Shown here one piece after another: positions 18,280-28,541 of a stretch of 64,000 nt of DNA (position 1 is its first letter; every line of letters begins with the position of its first letter). The notes below the pieces were generated by a model, which searched no databases, was not told where the DNA came from, and worked only from the letters and a program-made list of their open reading frames with translations. Position numbers and translations under genes: made by a program. Source of the stretch: Mageeibacillus sp. (lineage in GTDB: Bacteria > Bacillota > Clostridia > Saccharofermentanales > Saccharofermentanaceae); the NCBI GenBank assembly GCA_022484595.1, contig JAKVLB010000008.1:1-64000 (forward strand), written 5' to 3'.

Positions 18280-19263
18280 ATGACAAAAATCGGCATTCTG
18301 GGATATGGCAACCTGGCGCGAGGCGTCGAATCAGCCATCAGACAAAATCCTGACATGGAACTTGTCGCAGTGTTTACTAGAAGAGATCCGGCCTCCGTTT
18401 CAATAGCGACAGACGGAGCCGTCTGCGATTCCGTCGGAAATATTGCTAAATACAAAGACAGAATTGACGTACTTATTATCTGCGGTGGTTCAGCTACGGA
18501 TCTTCCGAAACAGACACCTTTATACGCTTCGATGTTTAACTGCATTGACAGCTTTGACACACACGCCAACATTCCGGAACATTTTGCGTCAGTAAACGAA
18601 GCTTCGCTCAAGGCTTCAACGGTATCACTCATTTCCTGCGGATGGGACCCCGGAATGTTCTCGCTCAACAGGCTCTATGCGAATTGTATTCTGCCCGACG
18701 GTAAGGATTATACATTCTGGGGCAAGGGCGTTTCACAGGGGCATTCCGATGCTATAAGGAGAATTCCGGGTGTCAGAAACGGCAAACAATACACCATTCC
18801 TGTTGAAGCCGCGCTCGATAAGGTCAGAAGCGGATCAAATCCGGAGCTTTCGGTTCGCGAAAAGCACACACGCGAGTGTTTCGTCGTCGCTGAAGAAGGT
18901 GCTGACAGGAAGCTTATTGAGAAGACTATCAAGGAGATGCCGAATTACTTTGCCGACTATGATACTACCGTTCATTTCATATCTGAAGAAGAGTTCGCAA
19001 GAGATCACAGCAGAATGAATCATGGCGGTTTTGTGTTCAGAACCGGTACAACAGGCCTTAACGGCGAACATAAACACGTGATTGAGTACTCGCTCAAACT
19101 TGACTCAAACCCGGAATTCACGGGCAGTGTACTCGTCGCATACGCCAGAGCTGTTGATCGTTTCGCAAAGAAACACGACTACGGATGCAAGACCGTTTTC
19201 GATGTTGCGCCGGCGATGCTGAGCCCTTTATCAGCAAGCGAGATGAGAGCTCATCTCCTTTAA
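18280..19263 (+). CDS. ddh: meso-Diaminopimelate dehydrogenase
   Basis: 327 residues. Reductively aminates tetrahydrodipicolinate to meso-diaminopimelate with NADPH, a one-step route to the cell-wall and lysine precursor. The N-terminal Rossmann motif is GILGYGNLARG; ICGGSATDLP and ISCGWDPGMFSLNR are strong Ddh signatures, as is KGVSQGHSDAIRRIPGV. Length matches the family. AAAGGAG precedes the ATG. Single-gene unit with its own promoter and terminator. Confidence 0.96.
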   Translation: MTKIGILGYGNLARGVESAIRQNPDMELVAVFTRRDPASVSIATDGAVCDSVGNIAKYKDRIDVLIICGGSATDLPKQTPLYASMFNCIDSFDTHANIPEHFASVNEASLKASTVSLISCGWDPGMFSLNRLYANCILPDGKDYTFWGKGVSQGHSDAIRRIPGVRNGKQYTIPVEAALDKVRSGSNPELSVREKHTRECFVVAEEGADRKLIEKTIKEMPNYFADYDTTVHFISEEEFARDHSRMNHGGFVFRTGTTGLNGEHKHVIEYSLKLDSNPEFTGSVLVAYARAVDRFAKKHDYGCKTVFDVAPAMLSPLSASEMRAHLL

Positions 19264-19282
19264 TTAATTTTACAAAAAAAAA

Positions 19283-19316
19283 AACGCCCCGGATATGAAG
19301 AAATACCCGGGGTGTT
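19283..19316. terminator. Bidirectional terminator between ddh and ilvE
   Basis: Stem AACGCCCCGG / CCGGGGTGTT (10 pairs including one G-U). On the minus strand it is followed by a run of eleven or more T residues, so it is strongest for ilvE; on the plus strand ATTATTC follows. Confidence 0.85.
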
Positions 19317-19342
19317 ATTATTCTGTCAGCAGCTGTAACGGA

Positions 19343-20377
19343 TCAGACGTCGATCTCAACAATCCAGCCTTCAGGTGCCTCAACAGTGCCCATCTGAATA
19401 CCTGTGAGTGTCTCTCTGAGCTTTGTCATTACAGGACCCATATCGGTCATGCCGGAAGCAAAAGCGAATTCCCTGCCGTGGTCATTTATCTTGCCGATCG
19501 GCGAGATAACAGCAGCAGTGCCGCAAAGACCGCACTCGGTGAACTCTCCGCCCATAACTTCTGCGAGTGTAACTTCGCGCTCTTCGATAGTCATGCCGCA
19601 ATAGTGCTCTGCAACATAAACGAGAGATCTCCTGGTGATTGAAGGAAGTATTGAATTCGACTTCGGAACGACAAGCTTGCCCTTTCCGTCAGTGAAAATG
19701 ATATTCGCGCCGCCGGTCTCCTCAATCTTGGTTCTTGTAGCCGGGTCGAGATAGATATTCTCGGAAAAACCTTCCTTATGCGCCGTAACAATGGCATGAA
19801 GCGACATGGCGTAGTTGAGTCCGGCCTTGATGTTGCCGGTTCCGTGAGGTGCGGCACGGTCAAAATCAGATACCTTTACAACAATCGGCTTGGCACCGCC
19901 CTTGAAGTACGGACCTACCGGAGTAGCGAAAATGCGGTACTGATAATCATCCGCAGGCTTAACACCGATTACGGGATTGATACCGAAAATATAAGGTCTC
20001 AGATATAATGTGGCTCCTGTTCCGTACGGAGGAACCCAGGCTGCATTGCCCGCAACTGTCTGCCTTACTGACTTCAGGAACAGCTCTTTGGAAATCGGCG
20101 GAATCTCGAGGCGAACAGCTGAATCATGAAGACGATCCGCGTTTAAGTCCGGACGGAATGTAACTATTCTTCCGTCTTTTGTCTCATATGCCTTAAGGCC
20201 TTCGAATACTGTCTGTGCGTACTGAAGTACGCCTGCATCCTCGCTCATAACGATCATATCATCGTCAACAAGCTTGCCCTCGTCCCATGCACCGTTAGTG
20301 TAGTTCGCAACAAAACGCTTGTCTGTCTTGACATAAGAGAATGTCAGATTGGACCAGTCCAGATTCTTCTTTTCCAT
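19343..20377 (-). CDS. ilvE: Branched-chain amino acid aminotransferase
   Basis: 344 residues. PLP enzyme, fold type IV, that interconverts Val/Leu/Ile and their 2-oxoacids with glutamate. Length and motifs fit the larger class II (BCAT2-like) group: EGLKAYETKDG, TLYLRPYIFG, and the PLP lysine K184 in GTGNIKAGLNYA. GGANIIF and ECGLCGTAAVISPIG are further family motifs. AGAAGGA precedes the start. It supplies the last step of the leucine route encoded by leuCDB nearby. Confidence 0.95.
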   Translation of the reverse strand: MEKKNLDWSNLTFSYVKTDKRFVANYTNGAWDEGKLVDDDMIVMSEDAGVLQYAQTVFEGLKAYETKDGRIVTFRPDLNADRLHDSAVRLEIPPISKELFLKSVRQTVAGNAAWVPPYGTGATLYLRPYIFGINPVIGVKPADDYQYRIFATPVGPYFKGGAKPIVVKVSDFDRAAPHGTGNIKAGLNYAMSLHAIVTAHKEGFSENIYLDPATRTKIEETGGANIIFTDGKGKLVVPKSNSILPSITRRSLVYVAEHYCGMTIEEREVTLAEVMGGEFTECGLCGTAAVISPIGKINDHGREFAFASGMTDMGPVMTKLRETLTGIQMGTVEAPEGWIVEIDV

Positions 20378-20457
20378 AAGTATTTCCTTCTTTCTGAATG
20401 ATTGTTAAGCATTATAACCCTGCAAAGGCCGTCATGAAAGGTTTTCGAGGTGACTTT

Positions 20458-21567
20458 TTAAACAAATCTGTAGCCGCACACATGGAAAACAGTCTGTCCC
20501 GCGCTTATAACAGGCGATGCAAACTGAGGAAGATTTACACTGTTAGGAACCATCTGAGCCTCAAGACAAACAGCATCATACGGCCTATACGGCCTGTCGC
20601 CCTTCTGATCGGAAGATCCGCCCAGATGATTGCCGGCATAAATCTGAATACCTGGTAAATCCGTGAGACATTCCATCGTCCTGCCGCTCTTTGGATCAGT
20701 GAGCGACGCGGCAAACGAGAACGTTCCCGGTACGGTCTTGAGACACCAGTTCTGGTCTATACCCGAAGACATGGTTATCTGAGGATCCTTGCTCTCAATC
20801 AGCTCTGACATGAATCTGTATTCCCTGCAATCGAAAACTGTTCCTTCAACATCTGCAGTCCTTCCGTCAGGGCAGTTCAAGTCGTCTTTGATTGTAATTC
20901 TGTCGGAATTTATCATAAGAAGCTGTTCTCCGACATATCCGCTGTCGTGTCCGCCAAGGTTGAAGTAAGAGTGATTCGTAGGAGCGAAAATCGTGTCCTT
21001 GTCACTCTTTCCTATGTACATTATGAGGAATGTATCGTCCTCAAGCCACGCATACAGCACACGCGTATAAAGATTGCCCGGGAAACCGCAGGCTCCGTCA
21101 GGCGAGTTGTAACTGAGAACAACTGCCTCTCCATCGCTCTCTGCGATTCCGGCAATACCTGATTCAATGATTATCATGTTGGTCTCTTCTTCAGAAACCG
21201 TCTTGCCTTCCCAGAAGACATTCTGGTATGCGGGATTGCCGCTGTGCAGATTGTTCGGGCCTTCATTTGCGGGGATGTGATACTCCTCGCCTTTTATCAT
21301 GAAGCTCGCGCCTGCAATTCTGTTTGCTGAACGGCCGACTACGGAACCGTGGTTGGCTCCGTTTGCCATATACTCGTCAAGGCCTTTGAGTCCTAGCATT
21401 ACATCAGCCATTTTTCCGTCCCTGTCAGGAACAATGAGAGACGTGATCAGCGCACCGTAAGTTATTACGGATGCACTCATGCCGCTTCCGGACGTGATGG
21501 TAAACTGTTTTGCCTTATACTTCGACGGTTCTTTGACAGAATTATAATCTGATACACTTACACTCAT
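20458..21567 (-). CDS. galM: Aldose 1-epimerase (mutarotase)
   Basis: 369 residues from M4 of the track; the codon there is ATG with AGAGGTG upstream, whereas the track start is GTG inside the ribosome-site region. Interconverts alpha and beta anomers of sugars. Motifs: VVGRSANRIAGA, NLHSGN (first catalytic His), APTNHSYFNLGGH (second His) and LEAQMVPNSVN (catalytic Glu). No signal peptide, so cytoplasmic. Apparently monocistronic. Confidence 0.9.
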   Translation of the reverse strand: MSVSVSDYNSVKEPSKYKAKQFTITSGSGMSASVITYGALITSLIVPDRDGKMADVMLGLKGLDEYMANGANHGSVVGRSANRIAGASFMIKGEEYHIPANEGPNNLHSGNPAYQNVFWEGKTVSEEETNMIIIESGIAGIAESDGEAVVLSYNSPDGACGFPGNLYTRVLYAWLEDDTFLIMYIGKSDKDTIFAPTNHSYFNLGGHDSGYVGEQLLMINSDRITIKDDLNCPDGRTADVEGTVFDCREYRFMSELIESKDPQITMSSGIDQNWCLKTVPGTFSFAASLTDPKSGRTMECLTDLPGIQIYAGNHLGGSSDQKGDRPYRPYDAVCLEAQMVPNSVNLPQFASPVISAGQTVFHVCGYRFV

Positions 21568-21643
21568 TTGAAACACCTCTTTTTATTAATTCTCATTCAT
21601 TATCTTTATCCGCAAAGATAAAGTCAATTGTCATTTGTTTCCG

Positions 21644-23941
21644 TCAGTTGTTAGGATTCTCTTTCGGGACGAACTCAAGGTTGTTCTCAGTTACGTGTCT
21701 AGAAGCAACAGCCTCGTTCGCGAGATCAATAAGTCTCTGCTGTGAATCAAGTTTGATTTTGCCCCTTAAGTCAAGCTTATGATAGGTCCCGTCCTGACTC
21801 AGAAAATGCGCTCTTACAGTATCATTGAGTTCAGTCTCCAGAACCTCAAGAACACGTTTACGGCAGGCATCATCTTCGACAGGGAACAGAAGCTCGACTC
21901 TTCGGTTAAGATTGCGGGGCATCCAGTCAGCCGACGCAAGATATATGTCCTCATGGCCTTCATTGCAGAAGTAGAAAATTCTGGAATGTTCGAGAAATCT
22001 TCCTGTTATGGAGCGAACCGTAATATTCTCCGACATACCCGGTATTCCGGCTCTGAGACAGCATATTCCCCTTACGATAAGATCAATCTTCACTCCGGCA
22101 CAGGAAGCGTTGTAAAGCTCCCTGATAACATTCTCATCTACAAGCGAATTAATCTTCGCTATGATGCGCGCGGGCTTCCCTGCCTTGGCGTTGGCAGCTT
22201 CACGGGCAATCTTCCGCAGAAAATAATCCTTCATCCAAAGCGGAGCCGGAATAAGTCTTCTCCACGACTGAGGTATCGAAAAACCTGAGAGCATGTTGAA
22301 GAACTCGGAAGCATCCTCGCCAAAGCTCTCCGATGCCGTAAACAGTCCGATATCGGTATATATTTTCGCAGTAACGTCATTATAATTTCCGGTCGCGAGA
22401 TGAAGATAACGGCGGATACCGTCCTCTTCTTTACGTACAACAAGAGTTATCTTGCTGTGTGTCTTAAGACCGACAAGTCCGTAGATAACGTGGCATCCGG
22501 CATTCTCGAGCATCTTTGCCCAGTTGATATTGTTCTCCTCGTCGAATCTCGCCTTCAGTTCTACAAGAACCATGACCTGCTTGCCGTTCCTCGCAGCTTC
22601 AAGAAGAGACGCGATGATTGGCGAACGCGACGATACTCTGTACAGTGTCTGCTTGATGGCAAGTACATTCGGGTCGCGGGCAGCCTGTCTAACAAATTCA
22701 AGCACCGGTTCGAAAGTCTCATAAGGATGATGAACTATTCTGTCACGCTCCCTTATCTGAGCGAAAATATCCAGCTCACTTACGGGGCCGTCAAATGATG
22801 CGGCCTCCGCAGGCTCATGCGGTTTATAACACAGTCCCGGATGTCTGTCCTTGCAAGCCGAACTCAGCTTCGACAGGAATGTCAGGTCAATCGGACCGTT
22901 GACACTGAAAATATCTTCTTTTGCGATCTTGAGTTCGTTCATAATGTATTCAAGAAGATCCGGATCAATATCATCCTGAACTTCAAGTCTTATTATCTCA
23001 CCGAAACGACGCTTCCTGACCTGCTGCTCTATCTCTTTCAGAAGGTCTTCAGCCTCATCTTCGTCAATATCAAGATCCGCATTGCGCATGACGCGGTAGC
23101 ATCCGGATGCAACAACTTTCTGTCCGTCAAACAAATCACCTATATTGGCTCTGATTATCTGCTCTATCGGAACAAAAACATCACTGTCCTCTGTCGATAT
23201 CTGATACAGTCTTCTGACGACGTTAGGAATCTGAATTGTAGCATATACATATTTATCCTCGTCGCCGCTTTTCTTTGCGTTTTTAATTCCGTCGTTGGCT
23301 TTGTCATGAAGCCTGACACTGTCCGCATCGTTCTCAAGCATAACGCACATGTTGAGCATTCTGTTATAGATCAGCGGAAACGGTCTGGAGGCATCGACAG
23401 CCATCGGAGTAAGAATAGGATAAAGGAAAGTTTTGAAATATATGTCGGCCTCAGCTTTCTCCCTGTCAGTCAGCTCTTCATAGTTGCGGTAGTATATTCT
23501 CTCCTGTTCAAGCGACGTTACCAGCGACCTGCCGAAAGTAGTGTACATCAGCGCCATCGTTCGTCTTGTTTTCTCGTCTATCCTGGCAAGCTGCTCACTT
23601 GTAGTAAATCCGGCGATGTCTTTTGCCTCGAGTCCGACGCTCTGCATGTCTCTCAGGGAAGCGACTCTTACTATATAGAACTCGTCAAGATTAGACGCTG
23701 TAATCGCGAGAAAATTGAGCCTCTCGAGAAGAGGATTCTTGGTATCTCTGGCTTCATGCAGCACACGGTCGTCAAATTCAAGCCATGACAGCTCCCTGTT
23801 AAAGAACTTTGAGTTGCCGCTCAAAAAAGAAGCATACCTTTCTGTCTTGTAATCCTTTGTTCTGCCTGTTGAACTTGATATGGAAGAGTCTGTAGCCGGT
23901 CTGTCATCAGCAACTTCTTCTGTCTTTTTTCTTGCACTCAT
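21644..23941 (-). CDS. ppk: Polyphosphate kinase 1
   Basis: 765 residues. Makes polyphosphate from ATP reversibly. N domain FFNRELSWLEFDDRV (about 46-60); catalytic C domains with HHPYETFEPVLEFV; phospho-histidine H495 in GLKTHSKITL and H514 in YLHLATGNYND (equivalents of the two essential histidines of E. coli PPK). A Ser/Thr-rich 35-residue N-terminal extension precedes the core. It overlaps ppx by 4 bases (ATGA), so the two are translated together. Confidence 0.96.
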   Translation of the reverse strand: MSARKKTEEVADDRPATDSSISSSTGRTKDYKTERYASFLSGNSKFFNRELSWLEFDDRVLHEARDTKNPLLERLNFLAITASNLDEFYIVRVASLRDMQSVGLEAKDIAGFTTSEQLARIDEKTRRTMALMYTTFGRSLVTSLEQERIYYRNYEELTDREKAEADIYFKTFLYPILTPMAVDASRPFPLIYNRMLNMCVMLENDADSVRLHDKANDGIKNAKKSGDEDKYVYATIQIPNVVRRLYQISTEDSDVFVPIEQIIRANIGDLFDGQKVVASGCYRVMRNADLDIDEDEAEDLLKEIEQQVRKRRFGEIIRLEVQDDIDPDLLEYIMNELKIAKEDIFSVNGPIDLTFLSKLSSACKDRHPGLCYKPHEPAEAASFDGPVSELDIFAQIRERDRIVHHPYETFEPVLEFVRQAARDPNVLAIKQTLYRVSSRSPIIASLLEAARNGKQVMVLVELKARFDEENNINWAKMLENAGCHVIYGLVGLKTHSKITLVVRKEEDGIRRYLHLATGNYNDVTAKIYTDIGLFTASESFGEDASEFFNMLSGFSIPQSWRRLIPAPLWMKDYFLRKIAREAANAKAGKPARIIAKINSLVDENVIRELYNASCAGVKIDLIVRGICCLRAGIPGMSENITVRSITGRFLEHSRIFYFCNEGHEDIYLASADWMPRNLNRRVELLFPVEDDACRKRVLEVLETELNDTVRAHFLSQDGTYHKLDLRGKIKLDSQQRLIDLANEAVASRHVTENNLEFVPKENPNN

Positions 23942-25479
23942 AAGATTTCCCTCCTGGTCTTAAGTACGGCTTTTATTCCCATAACATCTTCGAACAGACC
24001 GCACCGGTTCTCGAATGCCCACTCCTCGAAAGTCATGTCCTGCGGGGATTCGCAGTTGATTGAAAGCCTGTCTGGCTTTGACGTAACGGTAATCTTCTTC
24101 GCTTTTTCCTTGTGTGACGCATCGATGGCATCTGCAATTCTCAGTATCGACGTCAGCTTCGAAACAATGACCTTCTGATCAGAAGGCAGTATCGAATAGA
24201 AATGGCTGCCGTACGGATTCTCACGCGGATAAAGTCTTACGACCATTGCCACCATATGCTGTTCTTCACTGTTAAGTCCCATCATATTTGTGTAGCTGAT
24301 AATTGAATACGCAGCATCGCTGTGATTTCTTGAATGAACAAATTTGCCTATCTCATGAAGATTGACCGCAATCTGCAGAAGCAGCCTGTCACGGTTTCCG
24401 AGGCCGCTTGTTTTCCTGGTCTCATCGAAAATCCTGAGCGCGGTCTTCTCAACTAATTCAATGTGTTTTCTGTCGCAGCGGTATCTCTTCGCCATTTGCC
24501 TTGCCGCCGATATCATATAACTGTCAGGGTCGACGCTCGGCTTCAGATCAAGATTGTTATAGCAGTAATAATAGACAATTCCGTCAGATAAAGAGGCGTG
24601 CGGCATATATATGCTGTCAACCCCCGTATACTCAAGCATATTCTTGATTATGAGAGCTGTCGGGAGCAGAAGCGGCGCTATCATAGACGGAATACTGTCA
24701 TGAAGCGTCAGATCTGAAGGTCTCGTCTTAAGAAGGTAATCATAAACTTTGAGGAACTCGTCCTTTGTCAGAACACAGGAATCCATGGCGTCCCTGCCGA
24801 GAAGCACTTTGACAAAACCCATCTCGCCCGAAAACGCAATCAGATTCTTATAAGTTATTCCCTTCGGTTCAACTGCGTGATAATCGTCAAGATCCTGTGC
24901 GATAAATTCTTCGAGCACATCGTCATAATGAGTGGTGCGGTTCTCGAGATCCGCAAGCAGACCGGAAATTCTCAGGGAACCCAGAACCATATTCTGACTG
25001 AACACAAATTCCGACTTGTCATAGACTGAAGCCTGGATTGAGCCGGAGCCTATGTCGAGCATCATTGTTCCTCCCTCAATCATCTTCGCGAAATCGGGAT
25101 AAATGGCCTGAACTGCGAGGGTCTGATAATAGCGCTCCATAGAGTTGTCAAGCACCTTGATTTTAAAACCTGTCCGGGTTCTGACTTTCTCGAGTACGAC
25201 TTCTGAATTTGAAGCATCGCGGAAAGCTGACGTTGCTACGCAGAAAACCCTCGCCACGCCGTATTCACGGCATTTCTCATCAAACATCTTGAGGCACTTG
25301 CATAACTCGTCGACCTGATCAGGAGCAATTGTTCCCGAACTGTAGCTTCTTGAACCCAGACCTGTGAATTTCCTTACAGCTTCTATCTCTTTGGGTTTGC
25401 CCTTTGCATTAACCTCGAATATTTTGATTCTGGCTGTTATTGACCCGATGTCTATTACCGCAATTAGTTTCTTTGCCAT
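23938..25479 (-). CDS. ppx: Exopolyphosphatase/GppA-type phosphatase
   Basis: 513 residues from M16 of the track (start MAKKLIAVIDIGS, two bases... after the leuB stop, AAAGG upstream). The ASKHA phosphatase core has VIDIGSITARIKIFEV, FCVATSAFRDASNSE, and the phosphate-binding MLDIGSGSIQASVYD. The C-terminal HD-like domain has LHEIGKFVHSRNH. It removes terminal phosphate from polyphosphate or hydrolyses pppGpp; coupling to ppk favours polyphosphate turnover. Confidence 0.9.
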   Translation of the reverse strand: MAKKLIAVIDIGSITARIKIFEVNAKGKPKEIEAVRKFTGLGSRSYSSGTIAPDQVDELCKCLKMFDEKCREYGVARVFCVATSAFRDASNSEVVLEKVRTRTGFKIKVLDNSMERYYQTLAVQAIYPDFAKMIEGGTMMLDIGSGSIQASVYDKSEFVFSQNMVLGSLRISGLLADLENRTTHYDDVLEEFIAQDLDDYHAVEPKGITYKNLIAFSGEMGFVKVLLGRDAMDSCVLTKDEFLKVYDYLLKTRPSDLTLHDSIPSMIAPLLLPTALIIKNMLEYTGVDSIYMPHASLSDGIVYYYCYNNLDLKPSVDPDSYMISAARQMAKRYRCDRKHIELVEKTALRIFDETRKTSGLGNRDRLLLQIAVNLHEIGKFVHSRNHSDAAYSIISYTNMMGLNSEEQHMVAMVVRLYPRENPYGSHFYSILPSDQKVIVSKLTSILRIADAIDASHKEKAKKITVTSKPDRLSINCESPQDMTFEEWAFENRCGLFEDVMGIKAVLKTRREIL

Positions 25480-25480
25480 A

Positions 25481-26602
25481 TTAATTAAGCCTTTCTGTCT
25501 TATACAGATTCGAGATAACCGCATCTGTCATCCCGATGTTATTTACCGTCTTTATGTTATCGGAACCATAGCAGATGTCCGGCGTTCTGTAACCCTGACC
25601 GAGCGTCTTTCTGACGGAGTTCTCTATGGCATCGGCCGCCATATTCTCGCCAAACTGCAATCTCAGCATCATTGCCACAGACAGAATTGACGCAAGAGGA
25701 TTTGCTTTCCCCGTACCTGCTATGTCAGGCGCGCTCCCATGTATCGGTTCATACATTCCCGGTGTTCCCGGCCTGCCCAAAGAAGCTGACGGGAGCATTC
25801 CGACGCTTCCTGTAATCTGTCCGGCCTCATCCGAAAGGATATCTCCGAACATGTTGCTTGTAACTATAGTATCAAAGCTTGAGGGTCTGGATATGAGCTG
25901 CATCGAACAATTGTCGACGTAAAGATAATCCAGCTGAACATCCCTGTATCCATGACTCATTTCCGACGCAATCTCTCTCCACATCCTGCTGGTTCTTAAG
26001 ACGTTTGCTTTATCCACGAGCGTCAGATGTTTTCTGCGCTGCGCTGCAAGCTCAAACGCAATCTTCAGAATGCGTTTTATCTCTCCTCTTGAATAGCTCT
26101 CGGTATCATAGGCCACTTCTTCCATAGGAGTACCGTCAGAAAGAATTCCGGGGCACATATATGAATCATTCTCGCCGAAATAAATACCGCCCGTAAGCTC
26201 CCTTACAATCATGATATCCATTGAAGCAGCATTCTTAACCGGCGACGCGCACGAGAGTTCGTCAAACATAACGGCAGGTCTCAGATTCGCGTAAAGTCCC
26301 AGTTCCTTGCGAAGACTCAGCAGTGCTGCCTCAGGCCTAAGTGACGGGTCACATCCGTCCCATTTAGGTCCGCCGACCGCGCCGAGCAGCACAGCATCTG
26401 ATCCCTTTGCTCCTTCAAGCGTAAATCCTGGCAACGGAGTTGAATACTCATCTATAGCCATTCCGCCTGCCGGGTATTCATCAGTTGCGACCTCAAATCC
26501 ATAGATACCGGCTGTCTTGTGTAATACCCTGACAGCCGAATCAATAATCTCCGGACCTATTCCGTCACCCTTTATCACCGCAATTCTGTAATGTTCAGCC
26601 AT
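25481..26602 (-). CDS. leuB: 3-Isopropylmalate dehydrogenase
   Basis: 373 residues from ATG (MAEHYRIAVIKGDGIG). The track begins at an in-frame GTG three codons earlier that overlaps the leuD stop; either is possible. Oxidatively decarboxylates 3-isopropylmalate to 2-oxoisocaproate with NAD. Motifs: IKGDGIGPEI, RELTGGIYFGE, LVDKANVL (catalytic Lys), and DILSDEAGQITGS. Third gene of leuCDB. Confidence 0.95.
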   Translation of the reverse strand: MAEHYRIAVIKGDGIGPEIIDSAVRVLHKTAGIYGFEVATDEYPAGGMAIDEYSTPLPGFTLEGAKGSDAVLLGAVGGPKWDGCDPSLRPEAALLSLRKELGLYANLRPAVMFDELSCASPVKNAASMDIMIVRELTGGIYFGENDSYMCPGILSDGTPMEEVAYDTESYSRGEIKRILKIAFELAAQRRKHLTLVDKANVLRTSRMWREIASEMSHGYRDVQLDYLYVDNCSMQLISRPSSFDTIVTSNMFGDILSDEAGQITGSVGMLPSASLGRPGTPGMYEPIHGSAPDIAGTGKANPLASILSVAMMLRLQFGENMAADAIENSVRKTLGQGYRTPDICYGSDNIKTVNNIGMTDAVISNLYKTERLN

Positions 26603-26610
26603 AGAAAACA

Positions 26611-27108
26611 CTATCCTTTTCTGATTTCTTCTTTTGTGTATCCGACCAGTCCGCCACAGTCGATTATCCGCTTTACAAAATCCGGAAAAGCATTTGCCTT
26701 ATAAGTCCTGTTGCTGGTCAGGTCATTAATAATTCCCGTATCAAAATCAACCTCAAGCATGTCACCTTCCTCAACCTCCTCAGAGGCCTTCTCACATTCG
26801 AGTATGGCAAGTCCGACATTGATTGCGTTGCGGTAGAATATTCTCGCAAAATCAGAAGCTATTACGAGTGACACTCCGCTGGCCTTAATTGCAACCGGCG
26901 CGTGTTCTCTCGAAGATCCGCATCCGAAATTTCTGCCTGCCACAATAATATCGCCTTTACATACCCTCGATGCAAAGGTCTCGTCTATATCTTCCATACA
27001 ATGCCGGCGAAGATGTTCCGGATCGGAACTGTTAAGATATCTTGCCGGAATAATTACATCAGTGTCAACGTTGTCATTGAATTTAAGCACCTTTCCTCTG
27101 ACGTTCAT
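26611..27108 (-). CDS. leuD: 3-Isopropylmalate dehydratase small subunit
   Basis: 165 residues, the short archaeal/clostridial type. Swivel domain of the aconitase family: [34 protein letters not shown]. Pairs with LeuC to isomerise 2- to 3-isopropylmalate. Overlaps leuC by 4 bases (ATGA). Confidence 0.96.
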   Translation of the reverse strand: MNVRGKVLKFNDNVDTDVIIPARYLNSSDPEHLRRHCMEDIDETFASRVCKGDIIVAGRNFGCGSSREHAPVAIKASGVSLVIASDFARIFYRNAINVGLAILECEKASEEVEEGDMLEVDFDTGIINDLTSNRTYKANAFPDFVKRIIDCGGLVGYTKEEIRKG

Positions 27109-28406
27109 ACAATGCCTCCCTCAATTCCAAGCTCCGAGGGCGTTGCGACACGTCCCGCGATTGCGGAAGCGCAGGCGACCGGCACACCGCTGAGAATAAC
27201 TTCGGAGCTCTTATCGCCCATTCGCCCGACAAAATTACGGTTTGTCGTCGATACACATCTCTCATTGGCGGCAAGAACCCCCATATGTCCTCCGAGACAC
27301 GGACCGCATGTAGGTGTCGATATCACGCATCCCGCATCATCAAACACAGCAAGCCATCCTTTGTCAAGCGCCTGCCGGTATACTCTCGAGGAACCGGGTA
27401 TTATTATGCATCTTACGTTGTCCGCCACATGTCTTCCCGCAAAAAGTCCGGCTGCCATCTCAATATCATCGAGACGCCCGTTTGTACATGAACCTATCAC
27501 GACCTGATCAATCTTCATGCCATGAATCTCATCCGCGCGCCTGGTGTTTGAAGGCAGATGAGGCAGTGCCACAGTAAGCGGCACATCGTCAAGATTAATG
27601 TCAATAACTCTGTCATATTCGGCATCGGCATCTGCAATTCTGACGCTGTATTCTCCGCGGGAAAAACGCGACGGATTCGTACCGGCTATATAGTCGAGAG
27701 TGACATTGTCAACATGGAAAATTCCGTTCTTCGCCCCGCACTCAATCGCCATATTGCATATTGTAAATCTGTCAGACATGCGAAGATTCTGAACGCCGTC
27801 TCCGCAGAATTCCAAAGACTTATAAAGAGCGCCGTCGACGCCTATCATCCCGATAAGGTGAAGGATAATGTCTTTACCTGTGACATAATCACGCGGGGCA
27901 TTGTGCAGGACTACCCGGATTGCCTGAGGAACCTTGAACCATGTCTTGCCACGCGCCATGGCGCAAGCCAGATCCGTTGAACCTACTCCCGTGGAGAATG
28001 CACCCAGGGCTCCGTATGTGCAGGTATGAGAATCAGCTCCTATAACTCCGTCGCCGGGAAAAACGATACCGTTGTCCGGCAATATGACATGCTCTATGCC
28101 CATCTCCCGTCTTCCGAGTTCATAGTAATGGCTGACGTTCTGTTCGTGAGCAAACTTTCTCATCTCGCTGCAGAGCGCGGCGGACTTTATATCCTTATTT
28201 GGTGTGAAATGATCCTGAATCAGACATACCCTGTCACGGTCAAAAACCGTATCCACACCGAGTTCTCTGAATATCTCTATTGCAGGCGGAACAGTCACAT
28301 CATTACCAAGGCAGCAGTCAAGCTTTGCTTCTATCAGTTCTCCCGCCCTGACGGATTTCAGACCGGCATGATCGGCCAAAATCTTCTGAGTCATTGTCAT
28401 GCCCAT
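27105..28406 (-). CDS. leuC: 3-Isopropylmalate dehydratase large subunit
   Basis: 433 residues. Aconitase-family subunit with a 4Fe-4S cluster; the ligands are in IGSCTNGR and [11 protein letters not shown] (two Cys). [13 protein letters not shown] is the conserved substrate segment. The length fits the two-subunit archaeal-type enzyme. AGAGGT precedes the start. First gene of leuC-leuD-leuB-ppx-ppk. The 135-base upstream gap is too short for a T-box and I see no leader peptide. Confidence 0.96.
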   Translation of the reverse strand: MGMTMTQKILADHAGLKSVRAGELIEAKLDCCLGNDVTVPPAIEIFRELGVDTVFDRDRVCLIQDHFTPNKDIKSAALCSEMRKFAHEQNVSHYYELGRREMGIEHVILPDNGIVFPGDGVIGADSHTCTYGALGAFSTGVGSTDLACAMARGKTWFKVPQAIRVVLHNAPRDYVTGKDIILHLIGMIGVDGALYKSLEFCGDGVQNLRMSDRFTICNMAIECGAKNGIFHVDNVTLDYIAGTNPSRFSRGEYSVRIADADAEYDRVIDINLDDVPLTVALPHLPSNTRRADEIHGMKIDQVVIGSCTNGRLDDIEMAAGLFAGRHVADNVRCIIIPGSSRVYRQALDKGWLAVFDDAGCVISTPTCGPCLGGHMGVLAANERCVSTTNRNFVGRMGDKSSEVILSGVPVACASAIAGRVATPSELGIEGGIV

Positions 28407-28518
28407 AAACGTACCTCTGCAAATAAAATTTATAAATACAGAATACTACTCGCGAAGTCTTTTTTGTAGTTTTATGATTTTTTTACAGCCCATAAACTGT
28501 AAATTTTACATTAATAAA

Positions 28519-28538
28519 CCTGCCGCTGTCACGGCAGG
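28519..28538 (-). terminator. Terminator of the ABC-F gene
   Basis: Perfect 7-pair stem CCTGCCG / CGGCAGG with a 6-base loop, followed on the minus strand by TTTATTAATGT. The T tract is weak. Confidence 0.55.
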
Positions 28539-28541
28539 CAA

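Noticed and set aside
21604-21623. Hairpin CTTTATC/GATAAAG between galM and ppk
   Set aside because: Seven AT-rich pairs and no T tract on the minus strand; too weak to call a terminator.
22817-23788. Plus-strand ORF of 323 residues
   Set aside because: Antisense to ppk, no ribosome site, and composition is unlike the neighbours; ppk has full family motifs.
26902-27507. Plus-strand ORF of 201 residues
   Set aside because: Antisense to leuC/leuD, which are complete and conserved.
28407-28518. T-box or leader peptide for the leu operon
   Set aside because: The gap is too short for a T-box and has no run of Leu codons or specifier-like structure that I can see.
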